DNA from: an uncultured Alteromonadaceae bacterium | GTDB taxonomy: Bacteria; Pseudomonadota; Gammaproteobacteria; Enterobacterales; Alteromonadaceae | Length of the DNA: 64,000 nt | Direction of reading: 5' to 3' | NCBI GenBank assembly: GCA_947503265.1 | Contig: CANNDC010000009.1 | Location: 62,001 to 126,000 of the forward strand | Shown: positions 26,651 through 36,609 of the stretch, one piece after another | Position numbering within the stretch: position 1 is the stretch's first letter | How the letters are laid out: every line of letters begins with the position of its first letter | Position numbers and translations under genes: made by a program | The notes under the pieces: model-generated | What the model was told of the DNA's origin: nothing | Databases searched by the model: none | Seen by the model: only the letters and a program-made list of their open reading frames with translations

Positions 26651-28012
26651 CTACTTGTTCTTTTGTGGCCGTTGCCAACCCGATATATTTTTTTGTTTGC
26701 CGCGGGCGATAGCCAGTTGATCATCTTCGACTTCTTTGGTGATAGTTGAGCCGGCACCTACAGTTGCATTGATGCCAATGTGTGCTGGCGCGACCAGTGA
26801 ACTATTGGAGCCGATAAAGGCACCGTCACCAATAACTGTTTTGAATTTGTTTACGCCATCATAGTTACACGTGATAGTACCAGCACCTATGTTTGCGCCT
26901 TCACCAACTTGGGTGTCACCGAGATATGACAAATGGTTCGCCTTGGATCCCTTGCCTAATGTAGATTTTTTCATTTCTACAAAGTTACCTACTTTGGCAC
27001 CGTCTTTCATTACAGCGCCAGGTCTGAGCCTGCCAAAGGGGCCAATAGTACAGTTTTTTTCTACTTGGGCTTGTTCAATCACTGAATTGGCTTCGACAAC
27101 AGTATCATCGCCAATTTCACAATCAATTAGCTGACAATTTGGACCTATTTTAACACCATTGCCTAGTTTTACTGCGCCTTGTACGATTGCATTTACATCG
27201 ATAACACAGTCTTGACCAAATTCAATTGAACCACGTAAGTCGAAACGATTTGGATCTAAAATATACAAGCCTTCAAGTAACAATTCATTCGCTTTGTTGA
27301 CTTGGTAAGCTCTCTCAATCATCGCAAGTTGTTTGCGATTGTTTATCCCTTCTACCTCAATGGCGCTGTCTGGCTGAGAAGCTTTAATTACTCTCCCTTC
27401 ATTTGACGCCATTTCTATTACATCTGTTAAATAGAATTCGCCTTGGGCATTATCGCTTTTCAGCGCTGACAACCAGCGTTTTAAGTCTGCCCCGCCCATG
27501 ATCATCATGCCGGTATTGATTTCGCTGATTTGTCGTTGCTCATCCGTCGCATCTTTATGTTCTACAATGGCTTTAACCTGATCACCGTCTCTTATGATTC
27601 GGCCCATCCCCGTGGGATCGTCAAGGTTTACCGTTAACAAGGCCAAATCAGCGGTCTGTTTGACTTCAACTAACTGTTTGAGGGTTGAAGGTTTTATCAA
27701 AGGGGCGTCACCCACTAAAATTAGTACATCTTCATCATCTTTAATATGTGGGGCGGCTTGTTGCACGGCATGCCCTGTACCTAATTGCTCAGCTTGTAAA
27801 CACCAAGATAAATTGTTGTGGCTCAAGGTGTCTTTTAGTTGATCTCCACCATGGCCATATATCAAATGAATATTTTCGGCGCCAAGAGATGTGACGGTAT
27901 CGATAATGTGTTGAACCATAGGTTTGTTCGCGATGGGATGAAGAACCTTCGGAAGATGAGACTTCATTCGTGTGCCTTTTCCAGCTGCCAGAATTACCAC
28001 TGATAACGACAT
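26651..28012 (-). CDS. glmU: Bifunctional N-acetylglucosamine-1-P uridyltransferase / glucosamine-1-P acetyltransferase
   Basis: 453 residues, the family length. The N-terminal nucleotidyltransferase domain has LAAGKGTRMKSHLPKVLH and the C-terminal left-handed beta-helix (from about 250) has hexapeptide repeats and YDGVNKFKT. It acetylates GlcN-1-P and transfers UMP to give UDP-GlcNAc for peptidoglycan and LPS. It lies 167 bp upstream of the DeoR gene and may share its transcript. Confidence 0.98.
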   Translation of the reverse strand: MSLSVVILAAGKGTRMKSHLPKVLHPIANKPMVQHIIDTVTSLGAENIHLIYGHGGDQLKDTLSHNNLSWCLQAEQLGTGHAVQQAAPHIKDDEDVLILVGDAPLIKPSTLKQLVEVKQTADLALLTVNLDDPTGMGRIIRDGDQVKAIVEHKDATDEQRQISEINTGMMIMGGADLKRWLSALKSDNAQGEFYLTDVIEMASNEGRVIKASQPDSAIEVEGINNRKQLAMIERAYQVNKANELLLEGLYILDPNRFDLRGSIEFGQDCVIDVNAIVQGAVKLGNGVKIGPNCQLIDCEIGDDTVVEANSVIEQAQVEKNCTIGPFGRLRPGAVMKDGAKVGNFVEMKKSTLGKGSKANHLSYLGDTQVGEGANIGAGTITCNYDGVNKFKTVIGDGAFIGSNSSLVAPAHIGINATVGAGSTITKEVEDDQLAIARGKQKNISGWQRPQKNK

Positions 28013-28202
28013 TTTTTATCCTTTGATATAGAAAACTGCGCTTATTCTACTTCAGCGATAGAAAATCGCTAGTCGATAGCGTGAAAAGTTTATTAATACT
28101 AAGGATGTCGTAGTTTGGGTCTATTTTTTATACATGGTGTTCTGAGTCAACTAAAGTTAAAATACGTCAAAAGTTGTTACATCTAAAAAAAGTAGAATAT
28201 AG

Positions 28203-29630
28203 TTGAATGCGTTTCGCTCCCTTCATCGGAGCATACTAATCTTATTTGCAGTAGTGGTAATCTCGATTGTCACGCTGGTACATTTTAGCGTCTCAAAGAT
28301 TGTTGCTGAGCAAAGCCGCGCGCAACAACGCTCGATATCGCCTGCGTTATCACTTATTGTCGACCAACTTCTCAAGCCTTTGCATATTTCTCAAACACTG
28401 GTTGAAGCCAAAGAACTCAAAGACCTGATGAAGAGCAGTGATATCGACGAAAATGCCGTACTTGAGATGCTAAAACGGTTAGAAGAAGAATTCGGCATGG
28501 GTTTCTTTATCGCCAGTGAAACGAGCCGCATGCAATACAATTCAAATGGGACAACACTAGAACTAAAAGAAGAAACCGTCGATTGGTATTTTAGATATAA
28601 AGCCTGGGATAAAGATGCCATTGCAGACATAGGTCAATGGGCCGATCCACAATTTTATATCGATTTAAAAGTATACGATGACGATGGCAAGTTTGTTGGT
28701 TTTTTTGGAACAAGTAAGGCGTTACATAGCTTCGTCGATATATTCGCCGAGTACAAAACAGAACACTCCTATGATTTCATCTTTGTTGATCAAGACAATA
28801 ACATCGCTTTGTCGTCTGATCCTGAGTTGATAGTCGACAAAACCACGTTTAGAACGTTAGAAAGTTTGGATTGGTATAAAGAAATCGACCGAGATTCCTT
28901 ACCCAATCAGTCTCTCAACAATGTGTTAGTAACAACTGGTGGTAAAGACGCGCTGATTGCTGAAGTGAGCATAGAGCCTTTCGGCTGGACCATGTATTTG
29001 TTAACTCCCCTCCAAGAGCGCCAAACGGAGATAAGCAGAAGTTTTATTATCAGTATCGTATCTTTGTTAGTACTCATATTTGCCCTTTTCGTTGTGATTT
29101 ATCATCTTCTGTATTACTTCAAGAAAGACATGCAGAAAAACTTCCAAACAGATCCGCTCACTAAACTACCCAATCGCAATAAAATCGAGTTGCGTTACGC
29201 CGAGCTACAAGACAATAATCAACAAGTGGGGTTGATTTTAGTTGATATTGATCACTTTAAGTTGGTCAATGATACGCACGGGCACAATGCTGGTGATGTC
29301 GTGCTCAGACAGATATCCATGACCTTACAAAATGAACTCAGGCACGGTGATATCATTGGTCGCTGGGGTGGTGAAGAGTTTGTGCTTTTGTTACCTGATA
29401 CTACACCAGAACAGTCTTTTGAAGTAGCGCAAAAACTGCGAGAACGTCTGGCAGGAATGACGACATCAATGGGTTCGATCACCATTCAAATAACGGCAAG
29501 CTTTGGGGTGTCTCATACTGATACCAACCGTCCATTAACTGAAGTGTTAGGTTACGCAGACGATGCCTTATATCAGGCCAAGCGAGATGGACGTAACTTG
29601 GTCAGAATGCAATTAAGTAAAGCCGCTTAA
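28203..29630 (+). CDS. Membrane diguanylate cyclase with Cache-type sensor
   Basis: 475 residues from a TTG. The first in-frame ATG would remove the first membrane helix (about 10-32). A periplasmic Cache-like sensor (about 35-275) and a second helix (about 278-302) precede a GGDEF domain. The active loop GRWGGEEFVLLLPDT near residue 388 is intact, so c-di-GMP synthesis is expected. NKIELRYAELQDN at the start of the domain and YADDALYQAKRDGRNLVR at its end fit the family. No RxxD inhibitory site is obvious before the loop. Confidence 0.92.
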   Translation: MNAFRSLHRSILILFAVVVISIVTLVHFSVSKIVAEQSRAQQRSISPALSLIVDQLLKPLHISQTLVEAKELKDLMKSSDIDENAVLEMLKRLEEEFGMGFFIASETSRMQYNSNGTTLELKEETVDWYFRYKAWDKDAIADIGQWADPQFYIDLKVYDDDGKFVGFFGTSKALHSFVDIFAEYKTEHSYDFIFVDQDNNIALSSDPELIVDKTTFRTLESLDWYKEIDRDSLPNQSLNNVLVTTGGKDALIAEVSIEPFGWTMYLLTPLQERQTEISRSFIISIVSLLVLIFALFVVIYHLLYYFKKDMQKNFQTDPLTKLPNRNKIELRYAELQDNNQQVGLILVDIDHFKLVNDTHGHNAGDVVLRQISMTLQNELRHGDIIGRWGGEEFVLLLPDTTPEQSFEVAQKLRERLAGMTTSMGSITIQITASFGVSHTDTNRPLTEVLGYADDALYQAKRDGRNLVRMQLSKAA

Positions 29631-30511
29631 GCAGTCTTCACTTTGTTTCGCCATTTTAGCACGCCTGTAGTTAGGCTTACTCCTAGTAGAATTAGCGCAG
29701 CTCCCACTATCATTAATGGTGTAACGATTTCATTCAAGAAAACCACTCCCCAACAAACCCCAAACACCGGAACTAAATAAGCCACGGTAATGGCTTTTGC
29801 CGCACCAACATTGGCAATAAGTCGAAAATATAAAATATAGGCGAGCCCGGTGCAAACAACACCTAAGGCGATGACTTGGATCCACGCGTCGACAGAGGGA
29901 TTAGTTTCCGGCCAACTCACGATAGCGAGGGGAATTAGCGCTAATGTTGCAAAAACCTGACTTCCCGTTGCGATGGCTAGCGTATTGACACCGGATAGAA
30001 ACTGTTTGGTATAGCAGGCCGCTATGCCATATCCACAGGTAGCCGCCAAAGCCGCCAGAATGGGCAAGATGGCTAAAGACAATTCGATTCCCGTGCGCAA
30101 TGCACTGATAACAACGACGCCGAAAAAACCAATCACTAAGCCTACGACAGCACTTGTTGTAAGATTGTCCTTCAACCACAAGAAAGCAACGATAGCGCCA
30201 AACATAGGGGCAGTAGCATTGAGAATTGAAGCCAAACCAGCCCCTAAATGCACAGTACTGTAGGCGAATAAGCAAAAAGGAATGGCCGTATTCGCCATAC
30301 CCACAAACAAGATTGCTTTCCAATGATGCTTAACCACATGAAGTTTTTTTGACATCAATAACAAGGGTAACAAGCATAAAGCGGCAACGCCGGTTCTGAG
30401 AACTACCAAGGCAAACGCGCCAAACTCAGGTGTGGCAGAACGCATGAATAAGAAAGAGGCGCCCCAAATTGCTCCCAGTAATATTAGTTCTGCTAAATCT
30501 TGCATTCTCAT
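29627..30511 (-). CDS. EamA/DMT-family transporter
   Basis: About 294 residues from the ATG at 30511, which overlaps the ogt stop codon as ATGA. A start 12 codons further up would run deeper into ogt. Ten hydrophobic helices in two EamA repeats (LGAIWGASFLFMRSATPEFG; VCTGLAYILYFRLIANVGAA). It is an inner-membrane exporter of unknown substrate. It is third in the ada-alkA/ogt/EamA operon by overlap, and a link to alkylation damage is not established. Its 3' end overlaps the convergent cyclase gene by 4 bp. Confidence 0.88.
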   Translation of the reverse strand: MRMQDLAELILLGAIWGASFLFMRSATPEFGAFALVVLRTGVAALCLLPLLLMSKKLHVVKHHWKAILFVGMANTAIPFCLFAYSTVHLGAGLASILNATAPMFGAIVAFLWLKDNLTTSAVVGLVIGFFGVVVISALRTGIELSLAILPILAALAATCGYGIAACYTKQFLSGVNTLAIATGSQVFATLALIPLAIVSWPETNPSVDAWIQVIALGVVCTGLAYILYFRLIANVGAAKAITVAYLVPVFGVCWGVVFLNEIVTPLMIVGAALILLGVSLTTGVLKWRNKVKTA

Positions 30512-31002
30512 AAAAATAAATCGCCTTTTTCCATTCTTAACAACCATGCTTTTCGCTCTAATCCACCCGCATAGCCAGTCAAGGTGCCATTAGCGCCAAT
30601 GACTCGGTGACAGGGCACTACAACCGATATGGGGTTTTTTCCGTTAGCCGCACCAACCGCTCTGACAGCTTTTTCGTTGTTGAGGTTTTTTGCTATATCA
30701 CTGTAGCTACAGGTTTCACCAAAAGGAATTTTGCAAAGCTGGTTCCATACCTTTCTTTGAAAATCTGTGCCGTCGGCATCTAACGTAAGATCAAACTGAT
30801 CTAAGTTTCCTTGAAAGTACTTTGTCAGCTGGGATATGGCTTGCTCAATATGGGCGTTGTCAGACGCCGGATGAGTTCGACTATCACGAAAGTAGATAGA
30901 TTTTATCCCCTGATTTGAAGCACAAACTTCTAATTCGCCGATGGGAGTAGTTAAGTAGCCAAAAGCTAGTTCGGCATTCGTCGTGATAGATTGGTTTTTC
31001 AT
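30508..31002 (-). CDS. ogt: Methylated-DNA--protein-cysteine methyltransferase
   Basis: 164 residues. It removes alkyl groups from O6-alkylguanine by transfer to its own Cys in a suicide reaction. The active-site segment VVPCHRVIGANGTLTGYAGG is intact at about residues 128-147, preceded by the DNA-binding helix (AVRAVGAANGKNP). The ATG directly abuts the stop codon of the upstream Ada/AlkA gene, so the genes are cotranslated. Confidence 0.95.
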   Translation of the reverse strand: MKNQSITTNAELAFGYLTTPIGELEVCASNQGIKSIYFRDSRTHPASDNAHIEQAISQLTKYFQGNLDQFDLTLDADGTDFQRKVWNQLCKIPFGETCSYSDIAKNLNNEKAVRAVGAANGKNPISVVVPCHRVIGANGTLTGYAGGLERKAWLLRMEKGDLFL

Positions 31003-32403
31003 TTAAGCCATGCTCCACAATTGAAACGTAAGATAACTTCGCCATGCCGCAGCAGCAGATGGATCAAGGGAATAGCGTTGAATTTGTTTCTTGATGATAA
31101 GATCTGAGTCTAGCCAAATGTCCGGATTAGATTTTCCTCGCATTTTGGCATAAGCCACCGTCCAAGGACCAATGCCTTTTATTGATAACCAATCTTCCAA
31201 TTGACTTGGATTGGGATGGCGCACATTGAACTCAGCAAAGTTTCGAAGACAATCGCGGCGCTTGTCTGGCATTTTCAAGAATGATAAAGACGAGGCAGCA
31301 ATGGCCTCAGCAGTTGGAAAGATGATGCGATCTTGCCATTTTTCACCTAATTCTTGGCATAGCAGGGTGACAAGATTGATTGCGGCTTTCACGGAAATTT
31401 GTTGCCCTAAGATAGCACGGCAACCTGCTTCAAACGGATCCCAAACCCCGGGTATTCTCAGCCCTTGTCTTATTTTCTCAACGGGAACCCCTGTGCTTTT
31501 AAGAGAACGATCTATGATAATGGGATCGGTATTACAATCTAAAATTCTGCGAATTTCGGCCACCACATTTTGTATGGCACTCAGATCATCTATCTTTAAA
31601 TCAACATCAAAGCGATTTTTATGTTGGTTATGCGTGGCAGTGAAGCTGCCTTTGCATTGTCCTAAACGAAATACCTTGCTGTAGCTTTCCGACGTGACGC
31701 TTTCTACTCCCTCGATAGCACGAGCCGCTAAAAAATCACGAAGATGAGGCCAGTCGTAGGGAATTCGATAAGATATTTGTAAGTGTAGACTGGCATCTGC
31801 CGCTTTCTTTTCCACGCTAGAAGTACTCTCATCGTCTTTATTTACAGAACCTTGTCTGATTTGAGACGGAGTCAATTTTAAAGCGGTCTTTAAATTACTT
31901 TGCAGACGTCTCGCGCTAGAAAAACCGCTGGCCTGAGCGACTTCCTCAACTGAAAGAGACGTTTGATGGAGAAGTTGTTTGGCAAACAAGAGTTGTCCAT
32001 ACAGCCTATATTTTTTAGGTGCGATACCCAACTTTTGGCTAAATAACACCCGTAAATATCTGTCGGTCACCCCTAATTTTTCGCAAATTTCTATGAGATT
32101 CAAATTTGGATGAGCCTCAATGAGTTTCACCGCTCTTTCGACTGTGGTATCCACTCCCTTCCATGCAAACGAGCAGGGAGCCGAATCGGGTCTGCAGCGT
32201 AAACAAGGTCGGTAGCCAGCCTGCATGGCAAGTTGCGCAAGGGGATAATATTCAACGTTTATTTCTTTTGGAGAAGGGGCAGGACAAATTGGACGGCAGA
32301 AAATTCCCGTACTTTTCACTGCAACAAAAAAACGCCCATCAAATCTGGCATCTTTTGCTTTGCGCGCTTGTTCATAGCTTAGGGTTTCCAAATTCATTGT
32401 CAT
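31003..32403 (-). CDS. Ada-AlkA fusion: regulator and 3-methyladenine DNA glycosylase
   Basis: 466 residues with three parts. The N-terminal Ada zinc domain has C36, C40, C67 and C70, matching the four Ada cysteines of which the first accepts methyl from phosphotriesters. An AraC-type HTH (about 85-180) has YLRVLFSQKLGIAPKKYR. The C-terminal AlkA domain (about 210-466) has the HhH motif SIKGIGPWTVAYAKMRG and catalytic-type Asp in WLDSDL. It probably senses alkylation, activates its own operon and excises alkylated bases. The O6-methyltransferase of E. coli Ada is a separate gene here (ogt, adjacent). Confidence 0.93.
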   Translation of the reverse strand: MTMNLETLSYEQARKAKDARFDGRFFVAVKSTGIFCRPICPAPSPKEINVEYYPLAQLAMQAGYRPCLRCRPDSAPCSFAWKGVDTTVERAVKLIEAHPNLNLIEICEKLGVTDRYLRVLFSQKLGIAPKKYRLYGQLLFAKQLLHQTSLSVEEVAQASGFSSARRLQSNLKTALKLTPSQIRQGSVNKDDESTSSVEKKAADASLHLQISYRIPYDWPHLRDFLAARAIEGVESVTSESYSKVFRLGQCKGSFTATHNQHKNRFDVDLKIDDLSAIQNVVAEIRRILDCNTDPIIIDRSLKSTGVPVEKIRQGLRIPGVWDPFEAGCRAILGQQISVKAAINLVTLLCQELGEKWQDRIIFPTAEAIAASSLSFLKMPDKRRDCLRNFAEFNVRHPNPSQLEDWLSIKGIGPWTVAYAKMRGKSNPDIWLDSDLIIKKQIQRYSLDPSAAAAWRSYLTFQLWSMA

Positions 32404-32710
32404 GTTAACCAGATCAAATAGCTGTTACCCAACAATTTATCTTATTTCTGAATAGAAAACGCGACGAAAACGGAACTTGATGTAAATAAAATCTCAGATT
32501 TCTAACGGTAGCAATAGCAAAGGCTTTTGTTTATCATTCTTAGCAGGCTTGTTTGTCTATGCAGCATAATTAATTCTGATTTAAATTGTAGTGCAGCGCT
32601 GACTTTTGGCCTGATAGTTTGATACTAAAAGTCAGAGAAGAACAAAATGCGCAGGATGTTGTCGAAAGACAGTCTCACGCTGATAAGGACAAAAAGACAA
32701 ACAAGCAATT
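32404..32710. other. Intergenic region with inverted repeat
   Basis: Divergent region between the Ada-AlkA and serine hydrolase genes. It contains CTGACTTTT (32599-32607) and AAAAGTCAG (32627-32635), a perfect 9-bp inverted repeat about 75 bp before the hydrolase start, possibly an operator. No clear Ada box was found. Confidence 0.5.
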
Positions 32711-33829
32711 ATGAAAGTAACACAAACTCTCGCCTTATTTTTCATCCTATTGTTCAGTGCTGATGCATACTGCGATAGTGCAGACTGGCTTTCAGATTTT
32801 GCTTCTGAAACCCAATATCGAGCAAAGCAAAGGAACCTACCCGGTTATGTGTTTGCCTTCATTGAAAAAGGCAAACCCAGCAAAATTGTGACCTTTGGCG
32901 AAACAGAGCGGCGCGGTGCCAAGATAGATAAAAATACCGTATTCCGTTTGGCCTCGGTTTCCAAAACGTTTGCTGGAGTACTGATGGCGAAGGTTGTGGC
33001 AGACGAACAGTTAAGCTGGCAGACTCCGTTGTTAGAACTTGCCCCGGAATATGGCTTCAATCGTCTAGACCCTAATCCGATAAAACTTGAACATTTGATG
33101 AGTCAATCAAGCGGTTATATTCCGAATGCTTATGATAACTTGATTGAAGCAAATTACTCGTTAGATAGAGTACTTAAACACCTCGCTAAACTTGAACCTC
33201 TTTGCTCTCCGGGCAAGTGTTACACCTATCAAAACGCCTTGTTTGGTGTTCTGGAACATTACTATATCAATCAGAAAAGTAGTTACGGCGGGGTTTTAAG
33301 AAAGAGAATCATCGAACCGTTGAATATGCCAAATGCCAGCACCGGAAAAGACGGCTTGGAAACCTCGGCAAAGTGGGCAAAGCCTCACATTGCCATTGCC
33401 AGAGACAAATGGAAACAAACCAAAGTACAGGGTGACTACTACAAGTACGCACCAGCGGCAGGTGTCAACGCCAGTATTGAAGATATGTCTATTTGGGTTA
33501 GGGCTATGCTCGGCGAATACCCGAATGTTATCAGCCCTGAAATAGTTGAAACCGTCACCACGCCACGCACAAAAACCAAGCGCGAGATGCGCCGCAGAGA
33601 CTGGCGAAAGTTCATTAAAGACGCTCACTATGGTTACGGTTGGCGAGTTTACAACTTCAATGGCCACAAACTTAACTATCATGGAGGTTGGGTACAAGGG
33701 TACCGAGCTGACGTGTCGTTCGCACCCGAAAAAGGCGTGGGTTATGTGATGCTGATGAATGCCGAATCGAATCTCATAAACAGCTATACCGCCAAGTTCT
33801 GGGAAGCCTTCTTTAAAAACAATCCTTAA
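32711..33829 (+). CDS. Serine hydrolase of the class C beta-lactamase fold
   Basis: 372 residues with a Sec signal peptide (cleavage near ADAYC-DS). The SxxK motif is S82-V-S-K85. The YxN motif is probably YQN in TYQNALFGV, and HGG (YHGGWVQGYRADV) replaces KTG. This is typical of CubicO/EstB-like esterases and DD-peptidase-like proteins rather than true AmpC. It is periplasmic by signal. The substrate is unknown and it should not be read as a resistance gene. Confidence 0.88.
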   Translation: MKVTQTLALFFILLFSADAYCDSADWLSDFASETQYRAKQRNLPGYVFAFIEKGKPSKIVTFGETERRGAKIDKNTVFRLASVSKTFAGVLMAKVVADEQLSWQTPLLELAPEYGFNRLDPNPIKLEHLMSQSSGYIPNAYDNLIEANYSLDRVLKHLAKLEPLCSPGKCYTYQNALFGVLEHYYINQKSSYGGVLRKRIIEPLNMPNASTGKDGLETSAKWAKPHIAIARDKWKQTKVQGDYYKYAPAAGVNASIEDMSIWVRAMLGEYPNVISPEIVETVTTPRTKTKREMRRRDWRKFIKDAHYGYGWRVYNFNGHKLNYHGGWVQGYRADVSFAPEKGVGYVMLMNAESNLINSYTAKFWEAFFKNNP

Positions 33830-33860
33830 TTTTAATCAATTCGCTTTCAGACCAAAGAGC

Positions 33861-35336
33861 TTATTTGGTTGCCATCAGTGACACGATTTTATCAACTCCT
33901 TGACTGAATTTGTGTTCATTCATTCCAGCAAACCCCAATCGAATATGGCAGTCTTGATTTCGACTTGATTCTAAATGATATTCCCCTTCATGCTGAATAA
34001 ACATTCCATGCTGCCTAGCGTTAGTAACTAGCTCCGCAGCGCCTAATCTAGTGTTTTGCAGCTTTAACCAAATAGCCATTCCCCCATCGGGAACCGCAAA
34101 CTCGAAAACACCTTGTTGTGCTAAATAATCTACTGCATGGTCTCTACGTTGTTGGTAGTGGCGAGAAATTCTCCTCAAATGACGTTCGAAACCACCATCG
34201 CGCATCCACCTTGCTACCGCGGCTTGCATTAAAACATTGCTTTTATGACATATAAGCAACCGATAAGATTCCACCGCTCTTGCTAACGCTGGGCTGATCG
34301 CCATTATGCCTATCCGCGCTCCCGGAAACATGATTTTCGACAATGTAGAGATGTATATGACGAGTTGTTGAGGGTCTTGTGATGCCATTGGGGCCAATGG
34401 TTGGCAGCGGTAATGAAACTCATGATCATAGTCATCTTCGATGATTGGAATTTGATGCTCACAAGCCAATTGGTAAATACGCATACGACGGCTGATACTC
34501 AAAGTCACTGTGGTTGGGTATTGATGCAGAGGTGTTAAATAGATCAAGCGGATCTTGCCTTGCGCTATTTTCTTTTCTAAATCATCAGGCAATATTCCTT
34601 GTGAATCTTGCTCTATACCAACCAAATTTGCTCCCGCACTTTTAAAAGCCGACATAGCTGGTGGATAACCCAAATTTTCGACTGCGACTTTATCACCATT
34701 TTTTAGTAACAGTTGAGCGATAATATACATGGCCTCTTGAGAACCGTTAGTGATTACCAACTCACGTCCGGTTATTGCTCTGGTTTTTCTGAGGTACCGG
34801 CCTACTTGCTGCAATAAATCTTTGGTACCAGCAACCTCGCCATAGCCCATTTGATTTAACGCAGGTCGCGATAGTGTATCTGACATATGGCTTTTAAATT
34901 CGGCAAAGGGGAACAAAGACATATCGGGCTGGCCACCCGCAAAATTGTACTCAAATTCAGCTGCAGGATACTCGGGTAAATCACCACCTTGCCGGACAAA
35001 CCGATATGTAAATTCGGGTATATCAGCATGCATACGCTGATCATCTTTTGCAGCGAGTAGAACGCTGGATTCAATCGGTAAGTGAGACACAACCTTGTAA
35101 CCTACTCTTTGAATTGACTCAATCCAGCCTTCGGCGACCAATTCTGCCAATGCTTTCATCACAGTATGCCGGTTTATTGATAAATCATTACTCATCGACT
35201 TAACGGATGGTAATGCATCTCCAGGTTCATACTGTCCCTGCTGAATGGCATGTCTAACCAAGTGCGCAAGTTGAAGGTATTTGGGTTTATCTACGTCAAG
35301 AGAATTTGATTCAAACAGCTTCACTGGTCTACTCAT
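33861..35336 (-). CDS. MocR/PdxR-type regulator
   Basis: 491 residues. The GntR winged helix (GDALPSVKSMSNDLSINRHT) occupies about 20-85. The aminotransferase-like domain from about 130 has the PLP lysine in ISTLSKIMFPGARIG. It is divergent from the GNAT/PaiB-like pair with a 73-bp gap, so it probably controls them. MocR effectors are amino acids or PLP derivatives. It is the second MocR protein in the window and clearly different from the first. Confidence 0.88.
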   Translation of the reverse strand: MSRPVKLFESNSLDVDKPKYLQLAHLVRHAIQQGQYEPGDALPSVKSMSNDLSINRHTVMKALAELVAEGWIESIQRVGYKVVSHLPIESSVLLAAKDDQRMHADIPEFTYRFVRQGGDLPEYPAAEFEYNFAGGQPDMSLFPFAEFKSHMSDTLSRPALNQMGYGEVAGTKDLLQQVGRYLRKTRAITGRELVITNGSQEAMYIIAQLLLKNGDKVAVENLGYPPAMSAFKSAGANLVGIEQDSQGILPDDLEKKIAQGKIRLIYLTPLHQYPTTVTLSISRRMRIYQLACEHQIPIIEDDYDHEFHYRCQPLAPMASQDPQQLVIYISTLSKIMFPGARIGIMAISPALARAVESYRLLICHKSNVLMQAAVARWMRDGGFERHLRRISRHYQQRRDHAVDYLAQQGVFEFAVPDGGMAIWLKLQNTRLGAAELVTNARQHGMFIQHEGEYHLESSRNQDCHIRLGFAGMNEHKFSQGVDKIVSLMATK

Positions 35337-35409
35337 AATTTTAAATCTGGTTGTTAATACTAGACCTAAATTTGCAGATAATAAATCCTTATTCAGTAAG
35401 GAAAAACCA

Positions 35410-36006
35410 ATGGCACTAACACCAACACAACTTGAAGATCAATTTGTCGCACTCATACCCATGACCACCGAGCATGTGCATCCTTTGTTTCAAGCAGGAA
35501 AAGATCTCTCTATTTGGAAATGGACGACGAGCAACTACTGTGAATCTATTGAAACCACTCGGGTTTGGGTAAACGATTGTTTGGACAGGCAATCTCGTGG
35601 GGCACTAGTACCCATGGTGATACTTGATAGAAGAACACAGGAAATTGTCGGTTCCACCAGCTATTTAAATATCGATTTGGAACACAAATCAATCGAAATT
35701 GGTTACACGTTTTTAACCCCAAAAGCACAGCGCACACACGTGAATAGACGATGCAAATTGCTGCTACTTTCCCATGCATTTGAATTTCTAGCGTTAAACC
35801 GTGTGCAACTGCAAACCCATGAGAAAAATGACAAATCTAGGAATGCTATTCAGGGAATAGGAGCAAAATTCGAAGGCATTACTCGATACTGCCGCATTCA
35901 GCAGGATGGCAGCATTCGAAGTAGCGCAATTTACAGCATTATCCAACCTGAGTGGGCGCAAGTTAAATCGAATTTGCAGGAGAAAATACGTGTTTATACC
36001 CACTAA
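35410..36006 (+). CDS. GNAT N-acetyltransferase (RimJ/RimL-like)
   Basis: 198 residues from the ATG at 35410. The frame is open further up but overlaps the divergent regulator. Acetyltransferase_3 type with IEIGYTFLTPKAQRTHVNRRCKLLL as the acetyl-CoA region and VQLQTHEKNDKSRNAIQGIGA as motif B. RimJ/L-like enzymes acetylate protein N-termini or small amines. The adjacent FMN-binding PaiB-like gene gives a paiA/paiB-like pair, but this GNAT is not an obvious PaiA. Confidence 0.88.
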   Translation: MALTPTQLEDQFVALIPMTTEHVHPLFQAGKDLSIWKWTTSNYCESIETTRVWVNDCLDRQSRGALVPMVILDRRTQEIVGSTSYLNIDLEHKSIEIGYTFLTPKAQRTHVNRRCKLLLLSHAFEFLALNRVQLQTHEKNDKSRNAIQGIGAKFEGITRYCRIQQDGSIRSSAIYSIIQPEWAQVKSNLQEKIRVYTH

Positions 36007-36598
36007 CTTTCGAATGACAAACAAGGCAGAGCAACATCAATTTGTTGAACAGAATGGCTTTGGGGTAATGCTCTCCAGCGATCTTCAAGCAACTCACTTG
36101 CCTTTTATATTAAATACTAAAGAGGGGGAACAAGGTGCGCTTTACACTCATTGTGCAAAGGCCAATCCTCATTGGAAATTGCTCGATAATAAAAAAGTAC
36201 TGATCATATTCACCGGTCCCCACGGGTATATTTCACCAAGTTGGTACGAACGTTCGCCCGGAGTCCCTACGTGGAACTATTCGGCGGTGCATATATTGGG
36301 GAAAACAACCATCTTAGACGCACCAACTACTTTGCAGGTGGTCAATAAAACGGTAGAAAAATACGAGCCGATTTTGTTGCAGAAAAGAGATGTATTGACT
36401 GAGGATTATCAAAACCGGCTAGCGAAAGGAATTGTCGGTCTAAAGATAGATATTTCAAGCATAGAAGGAAAACATAAACTGAGCCAAAATCGTCCGTTAC
36501 AAGACCAGCAAAATATAAGAGAAGCACTTTTGCATTCGGCTGATCTAAACGATCAGCTATTAGCTCAACATATGCAAGATCAGGCTAAGGCGATTTGA
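35990..36598 (+). CDS. FMN-binding split-barrel protein, PaiB-like
   Basis: 202 residues from a GTG at 35990, preceded by AGGAG with proper spacing. This gives the family N-terminus (V)FIPTNFRM, like the YVPxHF start of PaiB. It overlaps the GNAT stop by 17 bp, so the genes are coupled. GPHGYISPSWYERSPGVPTW is the PaiB flavin-site signature. PaiB proteins are described as negative regulators of degradative enzymes and sporulation in Bacillus. In proteobacteria the role is unknown. Confidence 0.88.
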   Translation: MFIPTNFRMTNKAEQHQFVEQNGFGVMLSSDLQATHLPFILNTKEGEQGALYTHCAKANPHWKLLDNKKVLIIFTGPHGYISPSWYERSPGVPTWNYSAVHILGKTTILDAPTTLQVVNKTVEKYEPILLQKRDVLTEDYQNRLAKGIVGLKIDISSIEGKHKLSQNRPLQDQQNIREALLHSADLNDQLLAQHMQDQAKAI

Positions 36599-36609
36599 TA
36601 TTTGGATAT

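Noticed and set aside
29901..30323. 140-codon minus-strand frame inside the EamA transporter
   Set aside because: It lies in another frame of a clear ten-helix transporter and its sequence is Cys/Trp/Arg-rich shadow translation.
31211..31684. 157-codon plus-strand frame opposite the Ada-AlkA gene
   Set aside because: Antisense shadow of a well-recognised enzyme; no family sequence or ribosome binding site.
32711..33829. True AmpC beta-lactamase
   Set aside because: HGG replaces the KTG motif and no ampR is adjacent; better described as a serine hydrolase of the same fold.
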